This document shows positions 26,461 through 39,400 of a stretch of 64,000 bases of DNA, piece by piece. The notes below the pieces were generated by a model. That model ran no database searches. It had not been told where the DNA came from and worked only from the letters and a program-made list of their open reading frames with translations. Source of the DNA: Certhia americana (lineage: Eukaryota > Chordata > Aves > Passeriformes > Certhiidae); contig JAGMWU010000034.1 in the NCBI GenBank assembly GCA_018697195.1, forward strand, positions 1,127,426 through 1,191,425, written 5' to 3'. The translations under genes were made by a program, and so were the position numbers. Position 1 is the first letter of the stretch; each line of letters opens with the position of its first letter.

Positions 26461-28190
26461 ATTCATAGAATGGGTTGGTGTGGAAGAGACTGTAAAGATC
26501 ATCTAGTTCCAACCCCCGCCGCCATGGTCAGGGACATCTTCCACTATATCAGGTCGCTCAAAGTCCCATCCAACCTGGCCTTGAACACTCCCAGGGCTGT
26601 GGCAGCTGGAACTTCTCTGGGCAACCTGTGCCAGTGCCTCATCATGCCCACAGGGAAGATTTTCTTCCTAACATCTGATCTAAACTTATCTTCATCCAGT
26701 TTGAAGCAATTCCCTCTTGTCCTGTCTCTACATGGTCTTGTAAATTGCCTCTCCCCATCTCTTTTGGGGCTCCCATAAGGTACTGGAAGGCTGTGAGTAG
26801 GTCACCCCAAAACTTCTCCCCCACATTGAACAATCTCAATTCTCTCAATCTTTCCTCAAAGAGGAGATGCTCCATCCCTCTGATCGTCTTGGTGGCCCTC
26901 TAGACTTGCTCTAATAGGGCCATGTCCTTCCTGTGCTGTGACCCTAGAGCTGGATGCAGTGCTCCAGGTTGGCTCTCACCAGAGCAGAGCAGAGGGGAAG
27001 AATCCCTTCCCTCCCCTGCTGCCCGTGGGGCTCTGGATGCAGCCCAGGACACATTTGGCTTTCTGGGCTGAGTGCTCCTGGCTGGGTCATGTCCAGCCTC
27101 TCCTCCATCAGCAGCCCCGAGTCCTTCTGTGCAGGGCTGACCTCAATCTGTTCATCCCAAACCTGGACTGATATTGGGGATTTTCCTGACCCAGGTGCAG
27201 CACCTTGCTCTTGACCTTGTTACACCTCTTGAATTTCCCATGGGCCACTTCTTCAGCTTGTCCAGGTCCCTCTGGATATGTCCTGTCCTTCAGGTGTGTC
27301 AGCAGCACCACTCAGCTTGGTGTCTTCTGCAGATGTGCCCTTGATCCCTCTGTCTGTGTCATTAATGAAGATTTAAATAACACTGGTCCAGAGCAGACCC
27401 CCTGAGGGACAATGCTTGTCACTGGTGGCCTCTGGGACTCTGAGCCTTGATCACGACCCTCTGGATGTGACCATCCAACCAATTTCCAATCCACCTAACA
27501 GTCCACCCATTGAATCCATCTCTCTCCAGTTTGGAGAGAAGGATGTTGTGGGGGACCATGTCAGAGGCATTACAGAAATCCAGATACTTGTCCACTGATG
27601 TAGTTACCCCTTCATAGAAGGCTGCTGTGCTGGTCAGGCAGGACTTGCCCATGGTGAAGCCATGCTGGCTCTCCTGAATCACCTCCCTGTCCTTCCTGTG
27701 CCTTAGCAGAGCTTCTGGGAGGGTCTGCTCCATGATCTTTCCAGGCACAGAGGGCAGAGTCCATAGTTCAAGGGGTCAAAATTTCTTTTTCCAGTCACCT
27801 GTGACTTCACCTGACTGCCACGAGTTTCAAGCATCATGGAGAGTGGCTTGGTAACTACATCTGTGAATTCCTTCAGGATCGGGGAAGCATCTCATTGGAT
27901 TCCATATAGCTTTGTGTGTTCAGGTTCCTCAGGTGGTCATGAACCTGATCTTTATTTACAGTTTCAATCCTGCCATCCATCTACTTGAGAGGTGTGGGAA
28001 GACAGGCTACCACTGAAGACTGAGGCAAAAAATTATTGAGTACCTTCTCCTCATCTGTTACCAATTTTCCATCCCATTTTTTTCAGTGGGGGAATGCACT
28101 TTCTGTGACCTTCCTTTTCTGCATACCTGTAGAAGCCCTTCTTGTTATTATTTGCATTTGCATCTTTGTTCCCAAATGCATTAAAAAAAC
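26461..28190 (-). mobile_element. CR1 LINE, 5'-truncated, decayed ORF2 plus 3' end
   Basis: Read on the minus strand, this runs from within the reverse transcriptase region of CR1 ORF2 to the CR1 3' terminus at about 26461 (ATTCATAGAATGGGTTGG on the plus strand). Recognisable pieces are [25 protein letters not shown] and [13 protein letters not shown] in the 27419-27748 frame, then the VPQG motif. The catalytic FADDTK block (27319-27335) reads SAEDTK, so the first catalytic aspartate is glutamate. The frame shifts and stops several times. The element is dead. Its upstream part (27780-28190) carries older-looking ORF2 text (ACTGAGGCAAAAAATTATTGAGTACCT). The 5' boundary is approximate. Confidence 0.9.
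27951..27956 (-). promoter_or_regulatory. first canonical poly-A signal downstream of the minus-strand gene
   Basis: AATAAA on the minus strand (TTTATT on plus), about 485 bases after the stop codon at 28440 and inside the CR1. If used, the last part of the gene's 3' UTR would be CR1 sequence. Its use is inferred from position only. Confidence 0.25.
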
Positions 28191-28439
28191 CAACAAAACC
28201 CACCAAACCAGAATGGTCATATTTTAGGCAGTTGCAGTGCATTTCCACTTCTCTTTCACCCAGCATGGATCCTAGCATCCAATTTACCTGCTGTTCAAGT
28301 GCTTGCTGCAAAAATTAGACTTCATGGATGGTAGGAAAGATGGCTATTGGGCTTTATGTGTGTGTGTCTCTAAGTCTGGCCCTAAATAGACACACAAACA
28401 TAGTAGTATGCCATGAAAATTTGTGCTTGTGAAAGTACT

Positions 28440-28579
28440 TTAGGTGTCATGAGCTGGGGATAGCTGCTTCAAACACTGGTGGAAGGTTTCTCCTTCGTCC
28501 TTCCCGGCCTCCAAAAATTGGTGTGTCACAGGAAAAGACTGGGGCAGGAAAAAGTGGATGAAAAGCGTTGGTTTCTCAG
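28440..28579 (-). CDS. unrecognised minus-strand gene, terminal coding exon
   Basis: The exon begins after an acceptor (TTGTTTATGGTTCCAG, AG at 28581-28580). Two bases complete a split codon, then 45 codons run to a TAA at 28442-28440. The peptide starts EKPTLFIHFF and ends CLKQLSPAHDT. Codon use looks real: purine-rich first positions, CpG in several codons, and no stop despite AT-rich surroundings. The split codon joins in frame with the exon at 29409-29347. A CR1 in the same orientation begins about 250 bases downstream. No domain is recognised. Confidence 0.5.
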
Positions 28580-28604
28580 CTGGAACCATAAACAATGAAT
28601 GTAA

Positions 28605-28642
28605 TGAGAAAAGGGAGAAAGAGTGAGAAAAGGGAGAAAGAG
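28605..28642. repeat. 19-bp perfect tandem duplication
   Basis: TGAGAAAAGGGAGAAAGAG occurs twice head to tail. It lies 25 bases upstream of the proposed acceptor of the terminal exon, in what would be the intron's pyrimidine tract on the minus strand. It therefore duplicates CTCTTTCTCCCTTTTCTCA there and lengthens the tract. Confidence 0.9.
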
Positions 28643-29346
28643 TCAAGGTTACTGGAAGACAGTCACACATTCCTGTGGCACTTAGCATTCCCCTCCAAAG
28701 GGGCACAATATAGGCTCTGTGTTATCTGCTTATTCTAAGGCTGGGAAAAGGGCAACATCTACTGTATTCAAATTTCAACACATCCTACAGCACTGTATGG
28801 TAGATTCTCCACTACCATCATCAGCTGCCTACACTATTAATTGCAGAGGCTGCTAATCTGCCTGAGAAGCCAAAATGATATTAACTTTCAACAGGATTTA
28901 CATACATTCAATCTTGCTTCTGCATCAGCCAGCAATTAGAGTTTAAACTGTTGAAGGTGCAGCTTGCTGTAGGGCTAAGTAATATTTAATAGTATTAACA
29001 ATGCACTTCCCCATAACCCCCCAGATCTCTTTACAGGCTCACCCGTTCACCAGCCTTGCAGTTCACCACCAGCACTTGCCCTCATCCCAGCAGGCTAAAT
29101 ACTGCCCCAGTGCCTGCTGCCCCAGTCCAGCTTGGGCTGAGTCCTCTAGTAAAAAGGTCTTCTGTCTGTCACTGCAAAGTGAACTCAGAGGAAGGGAAAA
29201 AGCCCTAAGATCATGACAAACATCAGTGTTCAGAAGATGGTGGTGGAAAAAGCCTGGAGAGTGGTCTGTGCACTGGATAGGGGAGTATCTGCATTTGGGG
29301 CACATTGGCTGAGACCAGTCTGGCCTTATCGCTAACCCTTCCTGAC
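28643..29346 (-). other. intron of the minus-strand gene (proposed)
   Basis: Single-copy DNA lies between two proposed coding exons. Its donor on the minus strand is GTCAGG, weaker than the consensus. It contains no repeat that I recognise. Confidence 0.35.
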
Positions 29347-29409
29347 CTTTGTAAAGCTGGGCTATGCAATCACAGCTGGCAATGAGAATTCTCTGCCAGA
29401 GTCCACCCT
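29347..29409 (-). CDS. unrecognised minus-strand gene, penultimate exon
   Basis: A 63-base exon lies between an acceptor (CTGATGCATCATTTAG, AG at 29411-29410) and a donor (AAAG then GTCAGG). It encodes 20 whole codons starting GGLWQRIL and ending CIAQLYK, plus split codons on both sides. Both split codons fit the neighbours: G+AG (Glu) with the upstream exon and G+CT (Ala) with the terminal exon. The donor is non-consensus at +3, the main reason for doubt. The same frame stays open on both sides of the exon, so openness alone is not strong evidence. Confidence 0.4.
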
Positions 29410-30501
29410 CTAAATGATGCATCAGAGGAGGAACAAGGTATCTTCTGCTCCTGGGAAACATGCTTTTTCACCTACCCAGCACTGTTTGACAAGCTTGGAG
29501 CACTGATGGGCTAAACACACCCCTCCCCTTTTGATGTCTCCATGCCACACAGCATTTTATTTGCATTCAGGAGCTGATAAATTTAGGATGGGAATGACTC
29601 TGGAGCACATGGATGATATGATCATATCCACTGCTATCAAAAGGAGCTGCAAAGCTTTTATTTTTTCACGTGTAACAAAAGTTGATGTGACTTAAAAATA
29701 GGCAAGACCACAAATGCTTCTCTGAAGCACAGCCTGAATTGTGCTGCCCATTCAAACCATGCAACAAAAACAAAATATGTTTTTTATGAGTATCCTTGTG
29801 AGTTTCATATGAGTATTCCTGCCTATAAATCCTTTTGCTAGCATTTTCATAAAAACAGCACAAAAGATTACACCTTTGTTCACAGGAAAGCCATTATAAG
29901 TAGATGAATCAGATGACTCTAAATGTTTATTAATTTGTTAATTCTTATGCAGTATTCAGTCTGCTGTATCAAATAGTTATTTTCATTACCAGAAGGAATC
30001 CACACAGTTGATTTACAGTAATAGATATCCATTTTTACACCATTTGCACTTCTTTTTCATTGTCTTGGCAGAAAAAGACAGATCTCTCTCCTTTTTTTCT
30101 TTTCTTTTTAAGCCTTTTATACTTCTATATGTTTTTATATAAAATATTGGAAGAGAAAAATATTCAATTTTAAAATAGAGCTGTCAGCATTGCTTTAGCT
30201 TGGTTTTCTACCTCTGTGTTTTACTTAATTGACATCAAGAAAAATCAAGTCAATTCAATTACTTGAGATTAAGGAATCAAATAGGGAGACATACAAATAA
30301 CAAGCATTTAAGTATACATTCAGGCAAATATGGAGAGGTAATAAGGAAGCCCTCAATCAAATTAAAAAAGAAATAAAACCTGTAGATTTCAACATGTACT
30401 GATATGCTGTAACACATATCAGTACTTAGATACCACAAGAACATTTTCCAGCCAAAAATCTTGCCAAACCTTTCACCCCTTTGCTGGATCTGCAGCCTTA
30501 C
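29410..30501 (-). other. intron of the minus-strand gene (proposed)
   Basis: AT-rich intronic-looking DNA with no recognised repeat or RNA gene. On the minus strand the donor is a good GTAAGG at 30501-30496. Confidence 0.4.
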
Positions 30502-30589
30502 CCAGAGTGGCTGGGAGCATTTGTCCTACAATCCACAATAGGTCAGTCCAACGTACAACTCTCAGGAGGTCTGTCTGGCCACTGAGGGT
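30502..30589 (-). CDS. unrecognised minus-strand gene, exon
   Basis: An 88-base exon encodes 29 codons plus one base, starting TLSGQTDLL and ending GQMLPATL. The donor CTCTGG/GTAAGG is strong. The acceptor GAGGCTTCATAG (AG at 30591-30590) has only a short pyrimidine tract and is the weak side. The exon starts in phase 0, matching the end of the 33470-33160 exon. It ends one base into a codon, matching the two-base start of the 29409-29347 exon. The TDLLRVV/WTDLLWIV pattern looks amphipathic and helical. Confidence 0.45.
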
Positions 30590-33159
30590 CTATGAAGCCT
30601 CTGTCCCTGACAACTATCTGATTTCTGGTAGGTCTTGTGACCAGGTGAAAACCACACCTAGGCCTGGACTTGGGTACCCGAGCTACCACAAGTTGTAGAT
30701 AGCAATGCTCCAGCTTCCAAAAAGCAAACCTCCCTTCTCACCCCATGTGCCTAGGCAAAAGAAGATTGATAAGAGGTTTTGGGCAGGGCAAACTAGATAC
30801 CAGCTGACCTTGGAATTTAGGAGAAATGAAAAGCAAGTGAATGCCCTTCTCTGTATTTCTTCTTTGCCGTATTAAGTCAGGCTCAAAGTGCAGATGAAGC
30901 TTGTCATGCCTATTCAAGGATGGCTTAATAAACTGATTGGCACTTTATCACTGCCTCAAAAGCACTCTGCTGTTTTAGGGATGTCCAAACAGATTAAATA
31001 TCAAAAAAACCCAGGAAGGGCAGTTCAGCGAGCTGCAGCTTATGTCAAGATCATAAGAGAGAGTTTATAGATAGTCCTTGGGTTCACCTGAAGACACAAC
31101 AGGGGGAGGTGCTAGGAAAACAAAATTTGATTAAAAAAATATCAGCAATCATGAGCCACAAGAAGCAAATATTTTTATATTTTTCTGCAACAGAAAGACA
31201 ACAGGCTGCCACTACTCAACATAAACAATTCTTATAAGTACACCATGTTGTTAAGGAAAACTGCTTGCATTTAAGTGAGGGGAAAAAAAGGCCCATTACA
31301 GAGAGAAGAGGAAAAGGTTGGAAATCTGAGAAAATGACAGGCTTGTGCTTTACAGCCACAGACATGTGAAGCCAAGGGTTATAAGGTGTGGGTACATAAA
31401 ATAAAACTATATACGTTTGAGTGAATAAGGCAAGAAAAGGATCAAATTATAGCACAACCTAGCCTTGCAAATCCATACTGGGGCCAGTAGCTATAGCAAT
31501 CCCTTATAAAATCAGTATTATCACAGCTGTGTTTGCCCTCTGTTCTTTTTGCTTCTTCAGGATTTTCATTGAGCTGGTGTGACTACCATGTAATACTAAA
31601 GCTACTGATACTAAATACATCAGAGTGGTATTTTGCATATCAGAGGGCTTGGTCTCTCAAGGCAGCAAACATTCTGGCTCCAGCAGAGCTCTAGCAACTA
31701 CAGAGGAGGTAACAAAGAAAAGGAATTTTCTTCTCTTACATGAACAATACGTCAATCATTACCTCTGGGCTTGAATCTCTGTGTGCACCTCAAACTCCCT
31801 GGTCACCCATATTGCCTAGGCTTTGCTTGCGACTGGCTTTTCTCTGAACTGCCTCCACCTTTTTTAAGGTGATCCAGGTTTTGGCTGGGCTGGTTTCAAC
31901 TCCATCCCTTTAAGAACAATGGGCACAACTCCCAGCTCTGATATCTCCTGCACAGCACAAAAGATGCACGATATCAAATTCATTATCTAGAGCCAGTCTG
32001 GGCCCGTGCTGGAGAACACAGCTTCTACAGCAGAAATGACACAGCAGACCTTCAGAACCCCTGAGCTGCCACTAACTTCACTAGCAATGGCTTTTGCATG
32101 CTCAGAAGTTTATTAAAATCAGAGAGGCCTATCCTTCAGGCATCCCTGGTGAATCGTGTTTTAGGTCTTTAGGAAATGTATCTATTAATCCTTGAAATGC
32201 CTTGAAATCCAGCCAGTGAAACTCCAAAATCTGCCCTTGCTCCAATTTAAAAATGGTGGGATGTACCAGGAACAGGTTTAGTCACTGAATTTCCTTAGGG
32301 TGAAAAAGGGCACCTGAGGGAAGAAAATTTACTGAAATAACACCAATAATTGCTAAAAGCTGTACTCAAATTTGCATTTTATAAAATAAATCAGTAAAAT
32401 TTATATGGAAGTGCTTTAGCAGCAAATTCTATACCCACCTGTCTTTTTCTACAGAAATCTCCATTTATAGAGGCAGACACTGCCTTGGAGCCCCTGTGTT
32501 CAGACTCTGATCATTTGGGTGAGGCTCAGGACAGCTTCTCTAAGCTTTATTAAAAACCAGACATGATTTCAGGCACTGTGCTATTAAATACATACCCTTC
32601 CTAGAACTGGTGCTCATGGTCTGGCAAGGATTTCTTCCTTACAATAGCTCTGGACAGACAGAAATATATGGAATACTCATAAAAACTCGGGAGGATACTA
32701 AGGGACAGGAGGTCAACACATTTGGCATAGGATAAAGAGATTCTTCTTCACAGGTCAGTGGAAATCCACCAAGTTAGTTTGATAGGGTCTGTGTAAGACC
32801 CAGTGTAGACTGACAGATGTACAAATCAGACTTGCATCCATGCAGGTCTTCCAAACTGGTGTTTAAAAGTCACAGACTGGGAAATCTCATCGTAATAATG
32901 TTAAAGACTGTAATCCTAGGAAATAATTCATCTACCAAAAATTAAGACAGATGCTGATTTGCTTTTAAAAGTAAACTGTACAGTACATGCTAAAGTATTC
33001 TGAATGATGGTAATTTATACACAGAGATAATGATTACTTTTAAGTGATGAGTGCTAAAGCAATCCGTGGCAGAAAACATCCCTGACTCAATGTTGGTGGG
33101 GAAAAAAAAAAGGCAAAAAGTTATTCACATTAATTAGGCTATCTTTGTCTGATATTTAC
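30590..33159 (-). other. intron of the minus-strand gene (proposed)
   Basis: About 2.6 kb of non-coding DNA. I see no recognisable transposon in it. A minus-strand GTAATG donor-like site at about 31755 has no open frame upstream and was not used. Confidence 0.4.
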
Positions 33160-33470
33160 CGAAAAAAATGACTGTAACACTTTGTACTGAGTGTGTGTAA
33201 CAGGGTGTGCTGGAGGCAGTACAGCAAGTTTGGCTTGGAAAAGAAGAGAGCTCCCATTCTGAGAAAGCCATCCCAGGTCATCTGCCTTCCCGAGCTGTAA
33301 ACCTTCCTGACTGTCGATGTAGACGCTGAACTGCTTCAGCAAGGTGACTGAATTCAGGGCAGCTATGAGGCTCATGAAAGCACAGAAAGCCATCAAGGGA
33401 ATCCAGGCCTCCCTTTCACTTGGCAGCAGTTCAGTTACTTTGTCATCATCTGACTGGGCACCTGTCTCAT
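33160..33470 (-). CDS. unrecognised minus-strand gene, largest exon
   Basis: This is the best coding candidate in the window. Two bases plus 103 codons run from an AG at 33472-33471 to a TCG/GTAAAT donor. The peptide starts ETGAQSDDDKVTELL, has a central helical segment (FCAFMSLIAALNSVTLL), and ends HTQYKVLQSFFS. By-eye counts over the first 60 or so codons give high GC at third positions (about 60%) and low GC at second positions (about 35%), with G-rich first positions and CpGs, as expected of a real exon. The acceptor has an A-rich rather than pyrimidine-rich tract. An alternative in-frame AG lies at about 33454. The acidic, polar N-terminal part could be a linker between helical regions. 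No family is recognised. Confidence 0.55.
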
Positions 33471-36400
33471 CTGATTAATTTTCTTTTTTTTGCACAAAAC
33501 CAACTATCTATCTTCATCTGTGAAATTTGAGGAAGTTTCTGCTGTGTATCCTGCCTACCACTAAATGCCTGTGACACCTGCCTGTGACCTCTGGCAAGGC
33601 TGTTTGTAGTACAGCAGCTGCAGTGGTGCCAGGAGACTGCCACGAGACGGCAATGTTTCAGAAGCCTTGTGCTCTGTCTGGACAGGCAGCGCTACAGCTT
33701 TCAGGGCTACATACTGTTTGATGTTAAAACCCAGGAGTAATTCATTGCCACGGAAAGAACACCTCCAGAGAAGTAGAAAAAAAGGGACAGGCAGCGCAAT
33801 TTTCTGTTATTTAAATTTGGTTGTTCAAGCAAAATTGTGTCATCTGCCTCACATTGCTCATTGTAATGGTCACTTCATTTTTGCTCCTTTCTTTTGGAGC
33901 ACTGGTGTCAGTGAGCCTCGCCTGAAGCTGTGTTATATTGCAAGCATGTTTGAGATGATTTGGGCTGCTGTTCTCTCTAGATAACATTGTCAGGGCTAAA
34001 CATGTTCATCCCTAAAGGTGAACAACAAAGCTTTTGTAACAGCATATTTTCCAACTGCAAATGATCCCAAGAAATTTAGAGAACATGGGCAAATGCCTGT
34101 GTTTAATCAAGCGGGTGAGAGTGCAGGCAATTGAACTATGCCAGTTCCTCACCTGGCATCAGAGGTTTACTGCAGCTGCACAGCTGATGTGTAAGGAATA
34201 ATCCTGCCTGAGGGGAGCTATTTGCCCCATGAATTTGCAGATTTCTCTCTGCTTTCCTATCAGCCAATACTCATCACTGGTTACTGCTACAGTGGCAAGG
34301 CCTTTGTGCTTTACCACCGCAGCCTGGCCATGCCTGAGTCCAAGTGTCCAAAAGCCTGTCCATTGTATCCACAATGCATTGTATGAAGGACAAAAAGCCA
34401 TACAAACAAGGCCTGGTTTGAAGCCCTTTCCTAAGTATTTACCAATAAAATATTTAATTTTAGACAATTTGGATGAAAAAAGATATTCCAGATAGCCCTT
34501 TAAGGGGGATTATGTATTTCTGGGAAACTCTGGGAAACTGCTGGGTTTCAGTGCTGATGACAGTCAGCTTATCTGCTCTGCTTCATCTGGGGCAAATTTT
34601 CGGTCCTTGGAAAGGTGTGAAGCCATAGATGCTGTTTCTTCTACCTTTAGACAGAGAAGAGAGCTTGAGATGTCCGAGCTGTAAAGGATACCAACAGGTC
34701 CAAAGAGGAAAGAAATCAAACAACAAGAGCAACAACAACTCCTGAAAAGGGCCAAGCTCTTAAATATAAGGGGACTGAAGCAATACCCTCTGAGGTCCAT
34801 GGACAGGGTAATAGATCATTCTGTAGCTTCTAATGGGCCAATCTTTATTGCTGCTGAAACATGTGCCAAAAGCAACAGTTTGACTTTCAGGTTCCAGGGA
34901 GACTGTGCACTGCTGACAGTAAGGAAAGCCATTGGATTGCTTGGTAGATAAGTGCCTTTGATACAAAACTGCTGGATGATTCACATTGTTCTTTTAAAAG
35001 TTACTTTTTGGAGCTAGACCTTCATTGCTAAACATACAGGATTCTGCTCTATCTCTCTGTATAAGTTACAAAATCTGTAGTATTTCTGTTTTCAGCTTTC
35101 AATAAAATTAGCATCTTTTCTTGTGTGAAGTGTACCAGGTAATTGAAGTACCTGTACTGATCTTCAAAAACGCCCTTTCATCACAGTGGCTGTTGGGGAG
35201 CTTGCTATTAAAAACAAGTATAAACAGCACAATCAAAGCTCTTACTTCCTACCTACATTTCTGCCAAGCCCTTTTGCATTCAAAAGCTTTAGATTCTTTC
35301 CATTATTACCCAACTTTTCCATTTATGCTTGAATTGTTTAGTAGAATGCATGACATACATATTAAACTCACTGCAAACACAGAGCATGTATATTCAATAA
35401 CTATAAACCAGACTTTTTTCTGCATATGAGCTCATTGCTTATTCTTGTCTGGTATATTAAAACATGCATTTCCAGGAGGCAGCAATAAAATAAAGTTTAG
35501 TAAAATGTACTTAATCTCAGAGATAAAAAAATAAAGTTGCATCTGGACCGAAAGACTGTTCTTAGTAGTTATGAAGATGATTTTATCTTGCCTGCTGAAA
35601 CAGCCAGGAAAGTTTGAACACAATATTTATCCTGAGTATTTGCACAGAATTTAAGAAAAATTATGTCTAAGTTCTTTTTGCAAGACAAGAACCATTTTGG
35701 CAAAATCATTTTTGTTTTCTCCCTCTTCTGCCCCTCCCCATAAAGCAAAACAAGCACCCTCATATCTGTATGGCCTTTTTGGAGGGATGCCCATGAGGCC
35801 TTGGCCAATCAAAAAGGTAAATCCTGGCCCTTTACTAGCAAATCACACCATCATATATGTAAAACCACTCTATTTCCTAAGACCCTGCCTTTTCCCTGAC
35901 TCCTCCAGTGTAGAAGTGACAAAGCTGGAGTGCTCCTCCTAACTTCACCACAATGCTGCTCTGAGCATCTGTCCTTCTCCCTGGCAGAGATGGAGATGTT
36001 GAGGAAGAAACCACTTTCTAAAACGAGCTCTTCAATCCAGCCCTTGACTGAGCCACCACAAATTAAGGCAAAACTGATTGAATATTCAAGTGGAATGTTT
36101 CTTATTACCAGTCATGTGCTCTAAGTCCTGCAATTTGCCTTGGATGGCAGTTCTCAAACTGCAGGATATAGCCAGTAATAAGGTGATATGTTTGAGGCAT
36201 CAGCACAAGAGTCCTTTATAACTATTTTGGCTAAAGTTACAGCCATGCTTTAGCAAGCCTTAATGTCAGTACATCCTTGCAAATCCTTGCTTGTAAGTAC
36301 TCTTTCTGAAGTTCAACTGTGCCCCTGCATTTAGCTTTCAAAAACCCATTCAAAGTGGCAAGTGCTTATTTGTGGCTTTGTGGTTTATTTACACATGAGC

Positions 36401-39400
36401 ATAAGAAATCCCCGTCCAGAAATCTGAAGAATTACTCTAAATGTTTATAGATACCAGTAAGCTGAAAACCAAAGATACATCTATAACAAGAGTGCCTTTT
36501 TTTCCTGTTTCCATAGTGAGAATTTTAAAAACCTTCATTAAATTAGAAAATTTTCTCTGAACACACTTGTAGTTTATGTGAAAACCCTCTAAAAAAGAAG
36601 AGACCAACAAAAAATGTCTTTTAAGGTAACTTGAAATAAAAATTCTGTTCCCAGATTTGGCACACTGCACTCATATTAGGCCTTTAAATTGCCCTGCAAG
36701 TAGGATGCCTGGGCACCAGATTACAGCCACACGTAGATTCACCGAAAGAAAAAGAAGGAAGGTAAGAATTAAAGACAACCTCAGAAAGCCACTGGTGTTG
36801 ACTTACCAAAAGCCAGGCAATGATGCAATAGAAGCAAATTTGCCTCTGTACCCACAGTACCAGGAGTGTGCAACCCTGGGGCTGGAGCTCTGCAGTGTGG
36901 GGTGTATCTGTGGCCAAAAACTACCAGCAACACAAATGCATGGAGACATGTTGGAAGATTATTCTTTTGGGCGTTTCTTTTGGAAATAAGATGTATTTGG
37001 TGTTCTTTGAGACTAAACAAGGCAGATGAATGGCCTCTGAGGTAACTGCTTAAAACCAGCTCTGGGTTTTTTTGTTGTTTTGTTTTGTTTTTTGTGTTTG
37101 TTTTAGATTATTCATGTGATTCATAGGAAAATTTTATGATATTGTCATTCCTGTTCTATTTTTGTAAGATTTCCTTCACCCTGGCTTTGTGAAATTGTTC
37201 CCCTGAAAACCTTCCTTAAATATCAACATACCTGGGTTCACAGTGTTCTTTGCAATTAACAGATCATCCAAAGAAATTACGTTGCAGAGCACAGAATGGA
37301 ACCTTCCATCATCCTACTTCTGCAGAAAGATGGCTCTGAAGTTTATATGGAAAGATGCAAACCAAGCAGCAGAGTGGAAACATGAGAAACTCCACAGTGT
37401 ACCATTGCCATGGCACACTACTGTGACCTTTCAGAGTAATAAACGTATTTTAATTTTCATACTTAAAATACTGAAAATTATTGTTTCCCACCATCCCCAA
37501 CCACACACACACAAAAGTCTCCTTTCTCTAAGAAAGAAGATCAGAATGGAAATATTTTAATATAGCTTCAGGTGGAAATATTTCATTCCCACCTCAGCTG
37601 TGGAAACTGGATGTTCCATTTCATGTTTCCTTTAGCATTTTCTGGATGTCATAAGTTTCATCATCTGTTTTCAGCATCAGGAAACTGAAGTCTTCACAGA
37701 CTTCAGCTGTCTGTGCTTTACATTTTTCCCCTCCAACAGAAGATTTTTCAGCTTGCTGTCAATATTTACAGTTAAGCTGGTGCCTTCTTGCCACCACTGA
37801 ACAGAAATGAGTGCCTGACAGCATGAATGCCACACTGCTTATGGAGTTTGCTTCCATTGGGTAGCAGTTTGGAGAAGTGCATTTTGTAATTATTAATGGA
37901 TTAGTATTCCAACAAAAGATAGTCTTCTCTTTGCTTTCAGACTACATGGCAATAACACCATCACCAGTAGTTAAAACATTACCCTGGCCTGCCAGAATCA
38001 CTTGCTCACAGTCTGCAAAGCTGAATTAAAGTGCTCCTTCTACTTCCACACACTTTACAGGTTATTTATGTTTACTTTAGCTTTGGATTCATAAACCTCA
38101 ACCACACTGACACTACCCCTTCCTTTTTCTCCTCCTCCTTGCACCTCTGTGGGCATGAGCCTTGATTCCCAGCTTCCTACCAAAACCACAGGTGGGCTTT
38201 AAAGCATCTTTTGTGCCATCACTGCTGTAGCCACCTCCCATGTTTGCCAGCCTGCTGCAGAGGAGACTATGGATTTCAGCTCCTGCTGCTCCCAGCAGGC
38301 ACTTGCTGGTGCACAAAATCTCACAGGAACCTGGCTCACATTAGGGTATCCTTGTTGTTAGGCCTGATTAACAAGTTTCTCTGTCATTCCATTTTTATGA
38401 GTAAAAAGATGATAGCCCTGGGTGCAGTTGTTACATCCCTTTCTGTGGCCTTGGGTGGGTGATTTATTACAGCCCAAACACATCAAGGAAATCACAGTAG
38501 TATCATGCCTCTCATTTTGGAGATGCCACAGCACTGAGGAGAGGCAGAATGGTGAAGTGATTGCAGGGGATCTGGGCCTGACTTCCACAACTATTACACT
38601 TTCCTCAGCATTGCTCGATGGGCAGGTCAGTGCTAAGGGCCAGCACCCATCCCTTCACTGGCACGTGCCCTGTTCCCATGTTTAGACTAAAAGCCTCAGC
38701 TACCCTCTGTGCATATGTGGAGTCCCTAGTACAAAAGAGGCTTTGATCCTGGGATCCAAATGAGACTCTGATCTTGGTTGGGGCTCATAGGTGCAAATGC
38801 TGAAGAAATAATAACAGATGGAATATCACAGTGATATATTAATTACCATATAGAGCCATATAGAGTTAATAGGGGAACATTTCTGGGCAAAGATCTCATA
38901 AATAAACCAAATGCGAATGCATAAATAAGTAGAATACAAACACATAGGGCTATTATAAGGGCAGATGTGTGAAACTTTTTTTTGTCTGTATGTTAAGCAG
39001 TCCTTGACATCTCTTTTAAAATTTATATATTTACACTGGCAGAAGAACAATCCTTTCTACCTAAACTACAGAGAGAAACTTAAAACATGCTGGATAGCTT
39101 TACCATCAGATCTATTTTGCCTTTCTTTTCAAGTATAATCAAATTCTTTCCCATTCCTACCTGCCCATTACATTTCTGAAGAACTACGTGTTGGAGTCTG
39201 AGGAAGGTATTCGAAATCATATGCCTGCACTGAAGGTAAAAAGCCCCAAACCAAGTAATGCTTCTTGGAAGAACAAAATCATAGTGGAACATAAAGAAAA
39301 GTAAGACATTATACTGGAACAAAACCCCAAAGAACAGGCAAATCTTGACCCTTATAGAGACACTGGTCTTTCTAACACTTGTGTATTTTTCTCTCGATGT

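Noticed and set aside
29063..29461. 132-codon minus-strand ORF as a single-exon gene
   Set aside because: Only the 63 bases at 29347-29409 fit the proposed splice chain. The rest reads as low-information sequence.
34159..34467. 102-codon minus-strand ORF
   Set aside because: The frame has no splice sites that fit the gene's phase, and a plus-strand frame is open over the same bases.
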